A stretch of 64,000 nucleotides of DNA. Origin: Candidatus Thiodiazotropha endolucinida. GTDB taxonomy: Bacteria; Pseudomonadota; Gammaproteobacteria; Chromatiales; Chromatiaceae. The notes under the pieces were generated by a model, which worked only from the letters and a program-made list of their open reading frames with translations, was not told the origin of the DNA and made no database searches. Shown here in pieces: positions 1 through 9,717 of the stretch. A program made the position numbers and the translations under genes. The first letter of the stretch is position 1. Each line of letters starts with the position of its first letter. The DNA is taken from NCBI RefSeq assembly GCF_001715975.1, contig NZ_MARB01000013.1, positions 1-64,000 on the forward strand, read 5' to 3'.

Positions 1-75
1 TTCATCGATCATCGACTGTGGTTCTCCTACAGGGGACTTCCACCCCATCAGTTCATGCCCATGCTGGGCGTACAC
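1..75 (-). mobile_element. Probable 5' end of a group II intron (class C-like), truncated by the window edge
   Basis: On the minus strand the sequence right after the terminator T-run begins GTGTACGCCCAGCATGGGC and continues with a GGGG-TGGAAGT-CCCC hairpin. The GTG-type start, the GCCC..GGGC stem and the 'GGGGTGGAAGTCCCC' element resemble the 5' end of domain I of bacterial group II introns as I remember them. Class C introns are known to insert just downstream of intrinsic terminator hairpins, and this one sits directly after such a hairpin (80-116) and its T-run. The first bases (GTGTA) deviate slightly from the GUGYG consensus. The body, including any reverse transcriptase gene, would lie to the left of the window and cannot be seen. 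Confidence 0.5.
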
Positions 76-116
76 AAAAAGCGGGATACCACGGATAATA
101 TCCGTGGTATCCCGCT
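76..116 (-). terminator. Strong intrinsic terminator downstream of the beta-helix gene
   Basis: A near-perfect inverted repeat (arms 80-96 and about 100-116, AGCGGGATACCACGGAT and its complement, 3-nt loop) is followed on the minus strand by TTTTT (80-76). It lies about 25 nt after the stop codon of the minus-strand gene ending at 142, as expected for its terminator. It probably also served as the insertion target of the intron-like sequence at 1-75. Confidence 0.85.
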
Positions 117-141
117 GTTGCGCTTAATTGTATATCGGTGA

Positions 142-1551
142 TTAATACAAAACTGCTGGGCTCGGTGGTACTGTGCTGGGAGCCGGCGGCTCAGGTAATG
201 TACCAGTTACTCCTATAACATCATTGCTGGTGATATGCGCACCTAAGTTGATACTGGCGCCTGTTCCTCGACCCTGCAGGTTCAATATGTCTACACCAGC
301 GTTAATTGCCGGAGAGCTGCTCGAAAGAGTCAGGGTATTGGCCGTTGTATTTGCGAAGGCCGGATCTGATGAAATAGAACCTACTGTGTCTTTATTGAAA
401 CTACTCTGCCAGCTTGAAAAGCTATAATTGCTGTAGTTGACACGAGAAGTTACTCCATTACCGCTATAAAGATTATTTCTGTACGTCATACTGCTTAAAT
501 CAGAAATATCTTCTGCCTGGATTCCACGCGTATTGCCGACAATAATGTTATTGGCAAATACAAGATCTCTATAACCATTCGTACTCGGTTTGAAGAAGAG
601 GCCACCATTCGAGCAGTTATAGAAAGTATTGTTCACAACATCAACGTTGGCTGGACTGACTGAATCGTATCCGATAAAAGTGATACCGGCACTACTATCG
701 CGAACGATATTCTGGTAAATCTCTCCACCATATTGCTCCGACGCAGTGCCCAGTCCACCTATGGCAATACCTTCAGCATCGATATTATGGAGATAGTTGT
801 ACCTGATCGTCATTGGCCCACCATTGGCCCCTTTAACGAATATTCCACCACTACTGTCTGAGATATCGTTGTTTTCTATTGTTATATTATTGGAATAATA
901 GAGCATGATAGACGATCCATTTCTATTTCTGCCTGCATTCCTTGTCCCATACAGGGTATTGTTTCGAACTAACGAATCTCTGGATTGTTCGATTCGGATG
1001 GCATTGTGATTGTCATTCCAGCTAGATGTAATACCCCTTACAGTTAAATTTTGAATAGTTACATTATTGGAGCTCCAAATAACAACTGGTCCGGTATCCG
1101 CTTTCGTATTGATATTTCTTTCGTCAAGAATAAAACCATCCCAGACAATATGACTCTTTCCATATGTGCCGATAAGCGGCTCACCTATTGTATTAGTGCT
1201 GGAGCTCAAAACTACATTACCCTCTGCCCTGAACACAATTGGATTACCACTTGTTCCTGAATTGGCAGGATTATAAACGGGAATATATCTTTCCCCTGTC
1301 CCTGAGCTGACATTATAACTACCGGACCTGACTATCACGACATCACCGGCACGAGCGGCCTGACCAGTGTTAGGGTTTGTTAAGGAAGTGCTCCCCCACG
1401 CGGCCCGCCCAAGGGACGCCCATGGATTCGAACTGCTGTTAGCTTCGTAACTGGTACTATCGTTGCCGGTACTATTGTCGACATAGAGCGTTTTTGCTTG
1501 CGCGACTGAGAAGGCAAGACATAGTGATGTAAAAATTAACAGCTTCTTCAT
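142..1551 (-). CDS. Secreted right-handed parallel beta-helix repeat protein
   Basis: The 469-aa product starts with a typical signal peptide (MKKLLIFTSLCLAFSVAQA, cleavage after about residue 19). The body carries repeated Asn/Ile/Val-rich turns such as NNVTIQNLTVRG, NNITIENNDIS and IRYNYLHNI, the pattern of pectate-lyase-type or NosD-like right-handed beta-helices, and begins with the YVDNSTGND-type segment common in this group. The C-terminus is proline-rich (PEPPAPSTVPPSP). The start at 1551 is preferred over an ATG 21 nt upstream because GAGGG lies 7-8 nt before it. Probable role: secreted or surface carbohydrate-active or adhesive protein; the substrate is unknown. The gene stands alone in an AT-rich stretch beside an intron-like element, which may point to acquisition by transfer. 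Confidence 0.8.
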   Translation of the reverse strand: MKKLLIFTSLCLAFSVAQAKTLYVDNSTGNDSTSYEANSSSNPWASLGRAAWGSTSLTNPNTGQAARAGDVVIVRSGSYNVSSGTGERYIPVYNPANSGTSGNPIVFRAEGNVVLSSSTNTIGEPLIGTYGKSHIVWDGFILDERNINTKADTGPVVIWSSNNVTIQNLTVRGITSSWNDNHNAIRIEQSRDSLVRNNTLYGTRNAGRNRNGSSIMLYYSNNITIENNDISDSSGGIFVKGANGGPMTIRYNYLHNIDAEGIAIGGLGTASEQYGGEIYQNIVRDSSAGITFIGYDSVSPANVDVVNNTFYNCSNGGLFFKPSTNGYRDLVFANNIIVGNTRGIQAEDISDLSSMTYRNNLYSGNGVTSRVNYSNYSFSSWQSSFNKDTVGSISSDPAFANTTANTLTLSSSSPAINAGVDILNLQGRGTGASINLGAHITSNDVIGVTGTLPEPPAPSTVPPSPAVLY

Positions 1552-1572
1552 GATATTACCCTCAACAATCAT

Positions 1573-2525
1573 AGATTGTGTATATTACAGTAGTAGTAGC
1601 TAGTGTGATGCATATAGTGGCCCTTGAGAGAGAATTTAATTCACTGCATTTCTATCAGGAAAGTCGACTCATAAATTTTCCAACTAATCATGTTAGCCTT
1701 TAATCAAGCTATCGATACTTTAGGCATCCACTCATGGAATCATCACCACATCGTGTCGTTTGAAACCATTAGCAATCAACCAAACGGGTTGATTCAACAA
1801 ACCTGACAACCAGGGCTCTCCGGGCGCTTGAGTATGACTCCATAACATATTGATAAATAGTATATTTTACATTTACCAGATCAGTGAAACCATGCCAAAC
1901 ACTTAACTAACATCCCGGCTTTGTAGTGTGTCAAAAACTCAATCTAAAGCTATTATCGGCAGTTAATAGTAGTTTCTCCATGCGTCAGTTCGCAATTGGA
2001 TATGATTAAGTTCACAAAATACTATTGCAATGCAGTATTACCGCAAATCCATTCAGGATTTAATGTCATTACAGGCAACCGAATTAATATACTAAGTCCT
2101 GTACTTCCTTAAATAATAGACTTTAACCAATTCGTTAACGGATTCATGTCCAATTGTGTAGATCTTGTCCAATACCAGTTCTGTACAGAAGGATTAATAT
2201 CCTTTTTATTCAATAAGTTAATCCTCATAAAGCAAACATACCTGTATTGAGTCTTCAGTCATGCAGCTGCACACGTATGCAGTTTCACCTAGTAGCTACA
2301 AATCAATTTCCCAGGAACAGGAGAATCTATCAGACACCCTATAAGCAGGATGCCGGGTGAGTGAGTGCATCACTTGATCTCAGTTATTGTTTATTGCCCT
2401 ATCATGACTTGTACAATTTACCCATATTAAATACGTGGAAAACTGTAAGTCACACAAGATATACTGTACTCGAACTCTAGACTGGTCCAGCAGGCATTCG
2501 TGCAATCAGGAATTTGGCGTAAAAC
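1573..2525. other. AT-rich gene-poor interval (about 950 bp)
   Basis: No reading frame with coding character was found on either strand and no RNA gene was recognised. The base composition is visibly more AT-rich than the housekeeping genes that follow. It contains the promoter side of the beta-helix gene (right after 1551) and the 3' flank of the RpfE-type gene. It may be decayed accessory DNA. Confidence 0.5.
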
Positions 2526-3554
2526 CTATCCCCTTCTTCCTTTTGCGACACTGAAAATATTTTTGTTGGGTTTCCAAAAGCCTCTTCTCAGTCTTTTCCT
2601 GCTTACGAGAAAGGCTTCACCCCTACAATTGTAAATAGAGAATTCTTCGCAGGATTTACCGTTGGATACTCTGTCTAGACAATCATTGGTATGCATCAAG
2701 GCATCTTCCCATTGGGCAAGGTCTAAAGTCCTTTTGGAATCTGCAAATCCCATATAAACAATAATAGTCTCTCCATCGATACATCCGATCTCATCAAAGC
2801 AGTTTTGCGGTTCATAATGAATAGTATTCGAGAGTCGCGCCAGTCCTTTTGCCAGCGGTAATGAGGAATATATTGCGCCATATCCCTGACCTGGAGCGGG
2901 TAATCCTCCAAATCCAGAAAACCACAACCCATTTATCGTGGCGCGCCCCAATGCCATTCTTTGTTGATTTACGCCACTTTGATGAAACAGCATTTGAGTT
3001 TCATTAAAAATATTCACCCATGCAGGTCTATCAGTACCATTAGGTAAATAGTTTTCAATATGGCGCCCAATCACAAAATCAATATCGTATGTTGTTAATT
3101 CCGGGCATTCCGGAAGCTGTAAATACCAGTCATCTTGATATTGAATTAAAAGAGACAACCCATCCGGTTTGAAATGATCGTTAAAATCCCTGGCTAGACT
3201 CTCCGCTTCATTTGGCTTGATATCTAATTGATCGGGGCCAAACAATAAAACCCTATCCCCGTCTGCCATTAAATGTACCGGGGTTGCTTTTGCCCAACAC
3301 CTTTTGGCCGGTTCACCACCATAACCAAAATATGAAACAGCGCCGACCGGATAGTCTGAGCCTGAATCACTTGCGATCCCGAACAAATTAAACATCGTTT
3401 CCGTCAAATCGTTGCCTTGGAAAGGAACGACTCTTGAACGCGTCAAGTACTTTTCAAGCGTAGTGGGTCTGACTGGTGGCTTTTCGAGTTTGTTTTCCTC
3501 TTGTGGCCAGAGTATATCTGGCAAGAGCAGATGGATGTGCCCCGTATCTTTCAT
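2526..3554 (-). CDS. RpfE-type / COG4255-like protein, 342 aa
   Basis: The protein resembles the family annotated 'regulatory protein, RpfE type' (also labelled phosphoglycerate-mutase-like). Visible family-like blocks are W-A-K-A-T-P-V-H-L followed by DRVLLFGPDQLDI (about residues 88-111) and the later GRATINGLWFSGFG (about residues 204-217). The biochemical role of this family is poorly known, and the Xanthomonas rpf link does not transfer automatically. The start ATG at 3554 is 34 bp downstream of the thrC stop on the same strand, so it is probably the last gene of the alaC-hom-thrC unit. No signal peptide or membrane segment is visible. The assignment rests on motif memory and is moderately sure. 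Confidence 0.6.
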   Translation of the reverse strand: MKDTGHIHLLLPDILWPQEENKLEKPPVRPTTLEKYLTRSRVVPFQGNDLTETMFNLFGIASDSGSDYPVGAVSYFGYGGEPAKRCWAKATPVHLMADGDRVLLFGPDQLDIKPNEAESLARDFNDHFKPDGLSLLIQYQDDWYLQLPECPELTTYDIDFVIGRHIENYLPNGTDRPAWVNIFNETQMLFHQSGVNQQRMALGRATINGLWFSGFGGLPAPGQGYGAIYSSLPLAKGLARLSNTIHYEPQNCFDEIGCIDGETIIVYMGFADSKRTLDLAQWEDALMHTNDCLDRVSNGKSCEEFSIYNCRGEAFLVSRKRLRRGFWKPNKNIFSVAKGRRG

Positions 3555-3588
3555 TTAAGATATCCACGGCAATTCAGATAATCGGTCG

Positions 3589-4731
3589 CTATTCCATATT
3601 ATTTAAAATAGCTCGCTTAACTTCGTCAAGTTCGGCATCAATCGTGAGCACAGGTGATGTTGATTGTTGTATCGCCGTATCCGGGTCCTTGAGTCCATTA
3701 CCGGTTAATGTACACACGATACTTGATCCTTCGGGGATTTTTCCTGATTTGACATCACGCATGGCACCTGCCAGTGATGTGGCTGAAGCCGGTTCACAAA
3801 ATACGCCTTCTTGCTGCGCCAGGAGTTTTTGTGCGGCCAGGATCTCCTCATCTGTACATTCATCGAACCAGCCTCCAGACTCTTCCTTGACTTTCCAAGC
3901 CTGATGCCATGATTGCGGATTACCAATACGTATCGCAGTAGCGACTGTATCGGGATCTTCTACGGGCCCCCCGCGTAAAAATGGCGCTGAACCGGAGGCC
4001 TGGTAGCCTACCATTACTGGTTGTTTGCCTGTAACCGCACCCCCCGCAAATTTACATTTCCCGTTACAGTAAGCACATGCCTCTGTAACTTTATCCGCCG
4101 TGGTGCAGCTGTATTCACGGTATCCTATCCAGTGCGCGGTGATGTTTCCAGCATTCCCAACCGGTAAACAATGATAGTCGGGTGCATGCCCCAGCTCCTC
4201 AACTATCTCAAAAGAGGCGGTTTTCTGGCCTTGCAGGCGATATGGATTGATCGAGTTGACTATGGTTACGGGGGCATGCGAGGCAACATCTTTTACCAAC
4301 CGCATACCATCATCAAAATTTCCTTTTATTTGAATAGTAACCGCACCATGCATCATTGCTTGAGCAAGTTTTCCCATGGCGATCTTTCCGTCCGGTATCA
4401 AGACAAATGCTGTGATACCTGCACGTGCTGCATATGCAGCAGCAGCAGCCGAAGTATTTCCGGTTGATGCGCAAATGATGGCTTTACTACCCTCTTCCAC
4501 AGCCTTGGTTACAGCCATGGTCATGCCACGGTCCTTGAAGGAGCCTGTTGGGTTCAGCCCTTCGTACTTGACATAGATATCCACGTCCTTCTCGAGCTGT
4601 CGGGGGATGTTGTTAAGACGTATAAGCGGTGTATTACCCTCGCCAAGACTGATTATCCGGGTGTCGTCATGAACAGGCAGTCTGTCGCGGTATCTTTCTA
4701 TCAATCCTGTATAGCGGGTACGGAATGGCAT
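3589..4731 (-). CDS. thrC: Threonine synthase with a four-cysteine insertion
   Basis: Converts O-phosphohomoserine to threonine using PLP. The PLP lysine is K66 in the GSFKDRGM motif, and the glycine/serine loop [10 protein letters not shown] lies at residues 89-98. The length (380 aa) is slightly above the short-type family because of an extra segment after the [15 protein letters not shown] block (about residues 207-237) holding C209, C219, C222 and C226; most short-type enzymes pass directly to the GYQA block here. GAGG lies before the ATG at 4731. Order with hom (140 bp upstream) and alaC is that of a threonine-branch operon. Function is sure; the role of the cysteines is not. Confidence 0.93.
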   Translation of the reverse strand: MPFRTRYTGLIERYRDRLPVHDDTRIISLGEGNTPLIRLNNIPRQLEKDVDIYVKYEGLNPTGSFKDRGMTMAVTKAVEEGSKAIICASTGNTSAAAAAYAARAGITAFVLIPDGKIAMGKLAQAMMHGAVTIQIKGNFDDGMRLVKDVASHAPVTIVNSINPYRLQGQKTASFEIVEELGHAPDYHCLPVGNAGNITAHWIGYREYSCTTADKVTEACAYCNGKCKFAGGAVTGKQPVMVGYQASGSAPFLRGGPVEDPDTVATAIRIGNPQSWHQAWKVKEESGGWFDECTDEEILAAQKLLAQQEGVFCEPASATSLAGAMRDVKSGKIPEGSSIVCTLTGNGLKDPDTAIQQSTSPVLTIDAELDEVKRAILNNME

Positions 4732-4871
4732 GATATAAACCTCAAAAAAAAACTAATTACTGTATCGAAGAGATCAGACCAGTATTATGATTTGAATGCT
4801 ACTATCGAACAGTTGCGAGTATTTGAATCCGGTACGTTTACAATGGCTTCGCAAGCTTAAGAAATCACAGT

Positions 4872-6185
4872 TCAGCCATCGAGGCGTTCGACGCGTATTC
4901 GCATCACTTGCCCAAATACAGTTTCCAGTTGCTCTATTTCCGCGATTGCTTTGTTCAGCTGTTTCTCGATGACTTTCTGCGTCAGCATAACCAGTGGAAC
5001 GGTATTATCCCCTTCATTGGGTTCCTTTTGCTGAATCGCTTCGATACTGATATGCGATTCAGCCAGAATGCTGGCAATTTTAGCAACCACTCCCGGCCTG
5101 TCGATAACCTGCATACGTAAGTAAAAAGTGGTTTCCACCTCTTCGATGGGTAATATCGCCAAGTCAACCAATTTACCTGGTTGAAATGCAAGATGCGGTA
5201 CACGGTTTTCCGGATCTGTAGTCAACATGCGCACGACATCGACCACATCCGCCACAACTGCCGACGCTGTAGGTTTCGAGCCGGCGCCCGCGCCATAGTA
5301 TAGGGTAGGGCCTACCGCATCGCCTTTAACCAACACGGCATTCATAACGCCGTCCACATTGGCGATGAGACGGCGTCTGGGAATCATGGTCGGGTGGACC
5401 CGCATCTCGATCCCTGTCTCTGTCTTGCGAGTAATGCCAAGGTGCTTTATCCGATAGCCAAACTGATCCGCATACTCAACATCCTGCGGTTCGATTTTAG
5501 TGATACCTTCGGTATAGGTCTTTTCAAATTGGAGTGGAATACCAAAGGCAATGGAACCGAGGATGGTCAACTTGTGTGCAGCATCGATACCTTCCACATC
5601 AAAGGTCGGATCCGCCTCGGCGTAACCCAAAGCCTGTGCCTCTTTGAGGACATCGGCAAACTCACGCCCTTTGTCACGCATCTCTGAAAGTATGAAATTG
5701 CCGGTGCCATTGATAATTCCCGCAATCCACTCAATATGGTTTGCCGCCAACCCCTCACGAACCGCTTTAATGATTGGAATTCCACCCGCGACGGCGGCCT
5801 CAAAGGCAACCATTACACCCTTTTGTTGAGCCGCCTCGAAGATTTCATTGCCGTGCATGGCAATCAACGCCTTATTGGCGGTGACGACATGCTTGCCATT
5901 CTCGATCGCCTTCAAGACCAATTCACGTGCAGGAGTATAACCTCCGATCAACTCAATGATAATCTCCAGCTCAGGGTTCTCCACCACGGAAAAGGCATCA
6001 TCGGTAACCTCCACACTCTCTAGTCCGATGAGCTGACTGGGGTCGTATTGCTTTGCTGCCGCATGGGTAATCTGGATGCCCCGGCCTGCCCTGCGAGCGA
6101 TTTCATCGGCATTGCGGGTCAGAACATTCAGCGTACCACCACCCACGGTCCCGAGTCCCAACAAACCAACTTTAACTGGATTCAA
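4872..6185 (-). CDS. hom: Homoserine dehydrogenase with ACT domain
   Basis: Reduces aspartate semialdehyde to homoserine with NAD(P)H, the branch step to threonine and methionine. The N-terminus has the Rossmann motif GLGTVGGGT (residues 10-18). The catalytic region contains NGTGNFILSEM and the EADPTFDVEG block typical of the enzyme. Residues from about 355 to the end form an ACT regulatory domain (FYLRMQVIDRPGVVAKIASIL), so allosteric inhibition by threonine is likely. The 437-aa length is normal. A Shine-Dalgarno sequence (AGGAG) precedes the ATG. The gene is 34 bp downstream of alaC and 140 bp upstream of thrC, all on the minus strand. Confidence 0.96.
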   Translation of the reverse strand: MNPVKVGLLGLGTVGGGTLNVLTRNADEIARRAGRGIQITHAAAKQYDPSQLIGLESVEVTDDAFSVVENPELEIIIELIGGYTPARELVLKAIENGKHVVTANKALIAMHGNEIFEAAQQKGVMVAFEAAVAGGIPIIKAVREGLAANHIEWIAGIINGTGNFILSEMRDKGREFADVLKEAQALGYAEADPTFDVEGIDAAHKLTILGSIAFGIPLQFEKTYTEGITKIEPQDVEYADQFGYRIKHLGITRKTETGIEMRVHPTMIPRRRLIANVDGVMNAVLVKGDAVGPTLYYGAGAGSKPTASAVVADVVDVVRMLTTDPENRVPHLAFQPGKLVDLAILPIEEVETTFYLRMQVIDRPGVVAKIASILAESHISIEAIQQKEPNEGDNTVPLVMLTQKVIEKQLNKAIAEIEQLETVFGQVMRIRVERLDG

Positions 6186-6219
6186 GATCTCTACTCCTGC
6201 TGTAATAAGTCCAATTAGT

Positions 6220-7425
6220 TTATGAGGCTTTTAAACCATCATTACGAAACATATCACGGATTCCACGCACAGCTTGCCTGGTCCGGTGCTCATTTTCTAT
6301 TAATCCGAACCTTACATGGTCGTCACCATGTTCGCCGAAACCGATACCCGGGGAGACCGCCACTTTAGCTTCACTCAGAAGTTTCTTGGAAAACTCAAGC
6401 GATCCCATTGATTTATATGCATCTGGAATAGGCGCCCAAACGAACATTGTCGCTTTGGGTTTTTCCACCCGCCAGCCGACATTATTTAAACCGTCACAGA
6501 GTACATCACGACGGTTCTGGTACATACCGCAAATCTCTTTAACCACATCCTGCGGGCCTTCAAGGGCAGCGATAGCCGCCACCTGAATCGGCGTGAAAGT
6601 GCCATAATCCAGATAGGATTTGATCCGGGCCAGGGCAGCAACGAGGGTTTTGTTACCCGACATAAACCCAACCCGCCAACCGGGCATGTTGTAGCTCTTT
6701 GACAAAGAGTAGAATTCAACGGCTATCTCGTCAGCTCCAGGCACTTGCAGAATTGATGGCGCGACATAACCGTCGAATACAATATCGGCATATGCCAGGT
6801 CATGCACAACCCAGATATTGTACTCTTTTGCAATCTCCACCACCTTCTCGAAAAATTCCAGATCGACGCATTGTGTGGTTGGATTCCCTGGAAAATTGAG
6901 CACCAACATCTTTGGACGCGGCCAGGAGTCTTTGATCGATTTCACCAGCTCATCGAAAAAGTCGATACCCGGCACCATTGGAACGTGACGCACGTCGGCC
7001 CCTGCGATGATGAAGCCGTAAGGGTGTATGGGATAGGCCGGATTTGGCACCAATACCGAATCACCCGGCCCCATACAGGCCAGTGCAAGATGGGCCAGAC
7101 CCTCTTTTGAGCCAATTGTGGCAATCACCTGGGTCTCGGGGTCCAGCGCCACATCGTAACGGGACTTGTACCAGTTGCTCATGGCGCGACGCAGTCGAGG
7201 TATGCCTTTTGACATGGAATAGCGATGGGTATCCTTTCGGTTCGCCACTTCACACAACTTGTCGACGATGTGCTGGGGTGTTGGTTGATCCGGGTTTCCC
7301 ATGCCGAAGTCGATGATATCTTCCCCACGCGCTCGTGCCGCCGCCTTGAGTTCATTGACAATAGCGAACACATAGGGCGGCAACCGCTTGATTCTGCGGA
7401 ACTCTTCCATCTCTGGCGTTGACAC
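6220..7425 (-). CDS. alaC: Class I/II aminotransferase, alanine transaminase AlaC-like
   Basis: A 401-aa fold-type I PLP aminotransferase. The N-terminus ([18 protein letters not shown]) is characteristic of the AlaC/YfdZ group. Visible are the substrate-loop segment [12 protein letters not shown] (residues 39-50), the NFPGNPTT block (177-184) and the Schiff-base lysine K243 in [12 protein letters not shown]. AlaC makes alanine from pyruvate and glutamate; an LL-diaminopimelate aminotransferase-like activity cannot be excluded from sequence alone. It is the first gene of the alaC-hom-thrC unit, a frequent arrangement in gammaproteobacteria. Confidence 0.88.
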   Translation of the reverse strand: MSTPEMEEFRRIKRLPPYVFAIVNELKAAARARGEDIIDFGMGNPDQPTPQHIVDKLCEVANRKDTHRYSMSKGIPRLRRAMSNWYKSRYDVALDPETQVIATIGSKEGLAHLALACMGPGDSVLVPNPAYPIHPYGFIIAGADVRHVPMVPGIDFFDELVKSIKDSWPRPKMLVLNFPGNPTTQCVDLEFFEKVVEIAKEYNIWVVHDLAYADIVFDGYVAPSILQVPGADEIAVEFYSLSKSYNMPGWRVGFMSGNKTLVAALARIKSYLDYGTFTPIQVAAIAALEGPQDVVKEICGMYQNRRDVLCDGLNNVGWRVEKPKATMFVWAPIPDAYKSMGSLEFSKKLLSEAKVAVSPGIGFGEHGDDHVRFGLIENEHRTRQAVRGIRDMFRNDGLKAS

Positions 7426-7716
7426 GAGAACCTCGACTTTTCTATTGGGTTAAAAGAGGTAAAGTTAACTGACCCACTATCAAAGATCAATTGACAAGAT
7501 GAGATAGATCCAGATTGATAAGTCAGATCAGCGGTTTCGTGCCGTGAACGTAAAGAACATTACACCAGCGATCCAATGCAAGACGATTGCCGCATGGAAA
7601 GTTAGAGTTACGTCCCGGTGGAAAACAGAATTCAAGATACACCGTAGTCGCTCAGCAACCATTGATCGGCCGGAAACTGACTTTTTTCCTAGGTTGGAAT
7701 AGGGTATGGTCTGCTC

Positions 7717-8088
7717 ATGAAATTCATACTCGACGAGGCCAGCGATGGCCTCTCTATTCAACGTTATGATCAGGGTGAAGTCACCGTCAGCGGGGTCATT
7801 TACAGAGAAAACTGCATAGTGCTCCCTGATCGAATCATCTCAGCATGGCGTCCCGGCAGTTTTCTCGATCTCAGGCAGGAGGATTTCAGCTTTCTCGCTG
7901 AACTCTCTCCCGAAATCGTCATTCTGGGAACCGGTGACAAACAACACTTTCCGCATCCCAGCCTGGCACAGCCACTGATGCAGAACCAGATCGGACTTGA
8001 GGTAATGAATACGGCCGCGGCTTGCCGAACCTATAATATCCTGATGTCAGAGGGGCGTCGCGTGGCCGCCGCGCTGTTTATGATTTAA
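7717..8088 (+). CDS. Mth938-like domain protein (COG3737 family)
   Basis: A 123-aa soluble protein of the Mth938/NDUFAF3-like fold family. Typical blocks are the initial FILDEASDGLSIQRYD, the VSGVIYRENCIVLPDRII core, the PEIVILGTGDKQHFP loop and the terminal EGRRVAAALFM. Human NDUFAF3 helps assemble respiratory complex I, but the bacterial role is not established. Its 3' end overlaps the convergent membrane-protein gene by 11 bp. It is divergent from alaC, with about 290 bp between them. Confidence 0.85.
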   Translation: MKFILDEASDGLSIQRYDQGEVTVSGVIYRENCIVLPDRIISAWRPGSFLDLRQEDFSFLAELSPEIVILGTGDKQHFPHPSLAQPLMQNQIGLEVMNTAAACRTYNILMSEGRRVAAALFMI

Positions 8089-8635
8089 CCCCTTCCTCTG
8101 CTTCGACATGAGCATCCTCATCACTGTCATACTCCAGTACAACAACATCCTCTGGGTAGGGATATCTTTTCACCGCGCTTTTACCCAATCGACACGATGA
8201 TGCCTGGTGCAATGCATCTGATTCCATGAGAATCAGGATCAATACCGTGACCATAATAGGCAATATACCAACCCCTCCGATCAGTGCCATCACAGCAACC
8301 TTTTTCATATCGAAATAGGTAAATCCGATCCAACCCAAGAACCATACAACGAGAACGGCCAGCAACATATAGATAAAGATACGGCTGCGCTCAGCCGCAA
8401 TCTGCCAATGCACCCAGACATACCAGGGATCCTGTGATTTCCTGGCCCGCCATAGTGTGTAAAAGAGCGCCACGAAAGAGAGGATGGGCACCAGTGCCAG
8501 GGGTTGCCAGTATGAGCGAACAAGTCCCAACGCCGCCACAAACCACAGGATATGGTTACCTATCAGATTGGTAAGAAAGATATCGTGTGGAATCTTGGCT
8601 TTATGCACCAAATCATCGGAAATCTCGAATTTCAT
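8078..8635 (-). CDS. Hypothetical membrane protein, 185 aa
   Basis: Not recognised as a named family. Four hydrophobic segments can be seen, at about residues 28-40, 45-63, 89-108 and 114-136, followed by a cytosolic acidic tail (VVVLEYDSDEDAHVEAEEG). An amphipathic N-terminus (KFEISDDLVHKAKIPHDIF) precedes the first segment. It overlaps the convergent Mth938-like gene by 11 bp at the 3' end. No catalytic motif or binding-residue cluster is visible, so no function is proposed. Confidence 0.7.
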   Translation of the reverse strand: MKFEISDDLVHKAKIPHDIFLTNLIGNHILWFVAALGLVRSYWQPLALVPILSFVALFYTLWRARKSQDPWYVWVHWQIAAERSRIFIYMLLAVLVVWFLGWIGFTYFDMKKVAVMALIGGVGILPIMVTVLILILMESDALHQASSCRLGKSAVKRYPYPEDVVVLEYDSDEDAHVEAEEGVKS

Positions 8636-8996
8636 CTATCTGAGCCTAAACGATCATCAACTGAAATATGAGACTACCACCGGATCTGTATGAATGCATC
8701 ACTACGAAGCTGTAAGCAACGGAAAGATTGCACACCTATTCACCCCTCAATCTCATTAATCAGCTTTTTCACAAGCCATTATTTTGCTGATTAAGTATTA
8801 AAAACAGTATGATATAGATCACCATACCGGCCCATGGATGCTCTTTGAGAATTGTTATAAGCGAAATACCGCTTCCCAAGGTAGAATTCCTGCAAGATTA
8901 GGGGCGATTGGACAGATATACGCAGGTCCACACAACCTGGCACAATTCTCATCGCTGTCGATCATTGAAAAGATAATTCTGGTATCGGATTTACAT
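8636..8996. other. Intergenic region with an FNR-like site
   Basis: A divergent promoter region of 361 bp between the 185-aa membrane protein (minus) and the 226-aa anchored protein (plus). The reading frame of the plus gene stays open upstream to 8838 but has no good ribosome site there. The only structured signal seen is the dyad at 8809-8822. Confidence 0.5.
8809..8822. promoter_or_regulatory. Candidate FNR/ANR-type box (ATGATATAGATCAC)
   Basis: The core TGAT-N4-ATCA dyad matches the FNR consensus TTGAT-N4-ATCAA except at the two outer bases. It lies about 175 nt before the start at 8997. The same spacer (ATAG) occurs in the better site at 18548. An FNR homologue is encoded in this window, which makes the site plausible; a chance match is still possible. 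Confidence 0.4.
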
Positions 8997-9677
8997 ATGG
9001 AAAAAAAGATAATTTTTTGGGTTGTCTCGTTGTCGCTGGTAGCGATCGCTCTAGCGATACTTTTGCCTGGCGGTCGTACAGTAGACACCAATCCCAGACT
9101 GCCTTGGGATATTACTATCAATGCAAACAATGAAGTTGAAGTGTTCGATCTTACCCTGAATCGCAGCCGCCTCGTTGATGCCCGTGAGGTCTTTCAGGAG
9201 CAGGGGGAAATCAATATGTTTCTTGCTGAAACCGGAGATCCAGCGCTGGAGGCCTATTTTGAGAGGGTCTTCCTGAGCGGTTTACGGGCTGACATTATAT
9301 TGGTTCTGAAGGCTGAAACAGCCCAACTACAAGGATTGTTCAACCGGGGATCCCGTATCAGCAGGACATCCGGGACCATACATAAGGTTGAATTATCCAG
9401 TGAAGACCAACTCCTGGCGGCCAACCTTCCTATCGAATTGATCAACTACGTACCGGCAGCTAACCTGGATGAGTCACTCATTCTCAGCCGATTCGGCGAA
9501 CCTTCGGAGAGAATCAGTGAGGGTGAGAGTGGCATGACACACTGGATCTATCCCCATAAAGGCCTGAGTATCGGAGTCAATCCTGAAGGAAAAGAGCTGA
9601 TTCAATATATGCCCCTGGAGAGGATTCCGTCCTTTGTGGAACATATCACGCACGACACAGGTGAAAGGGGAAAATGA
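8997..9677 (+). CDS. Hypothetical protein with N-terminal membrane anchor, 226 aa
   Basis: Starts with a charged MEKK followed by one hydrophobic segment (about residues 5-22), then a periplasmic-type domain without cysteines. The region DITINANNEVEVFDLTLNRSRL is compatible with a folded beta domain, and the segment LSRFGEPSERISEGESGMTHWIY resembles the lipoprotein-like folds that read as 'FG.P......G...W.Y'. No family is recognised. The frame is open 53 codons upstream (to 8838), but the ATG at 8997 is chosen because it gives a proper anchor segment. It is upstream of ccoS, which is convergent. Possibly under FNR control (site at 8809). Confidence 0.7.
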   Translation: MEKKIIFWVVSLSLVAIALAILLPGGRTVDTNPRLPWDITINANNEVEVFDLTLNRSRLVDAREVFQEQGEINMFLAETGDPALEAYFERVFLSGLRADIILVLKAETAQLQGLFNRGSRISRTSGTIHKVELSSEDQLLAANLPIELINYVPAANLDESLILSRFGEPSERISEGESGMTHWIYPHKGLSIGVNPEGKELIQYMPLERIPSFVEHITHDTGERGK

Positions 9678-9717
9678 TCTGGGGCCTGTTCACACAGACC
9701 CAATCGATCCTGATAAG

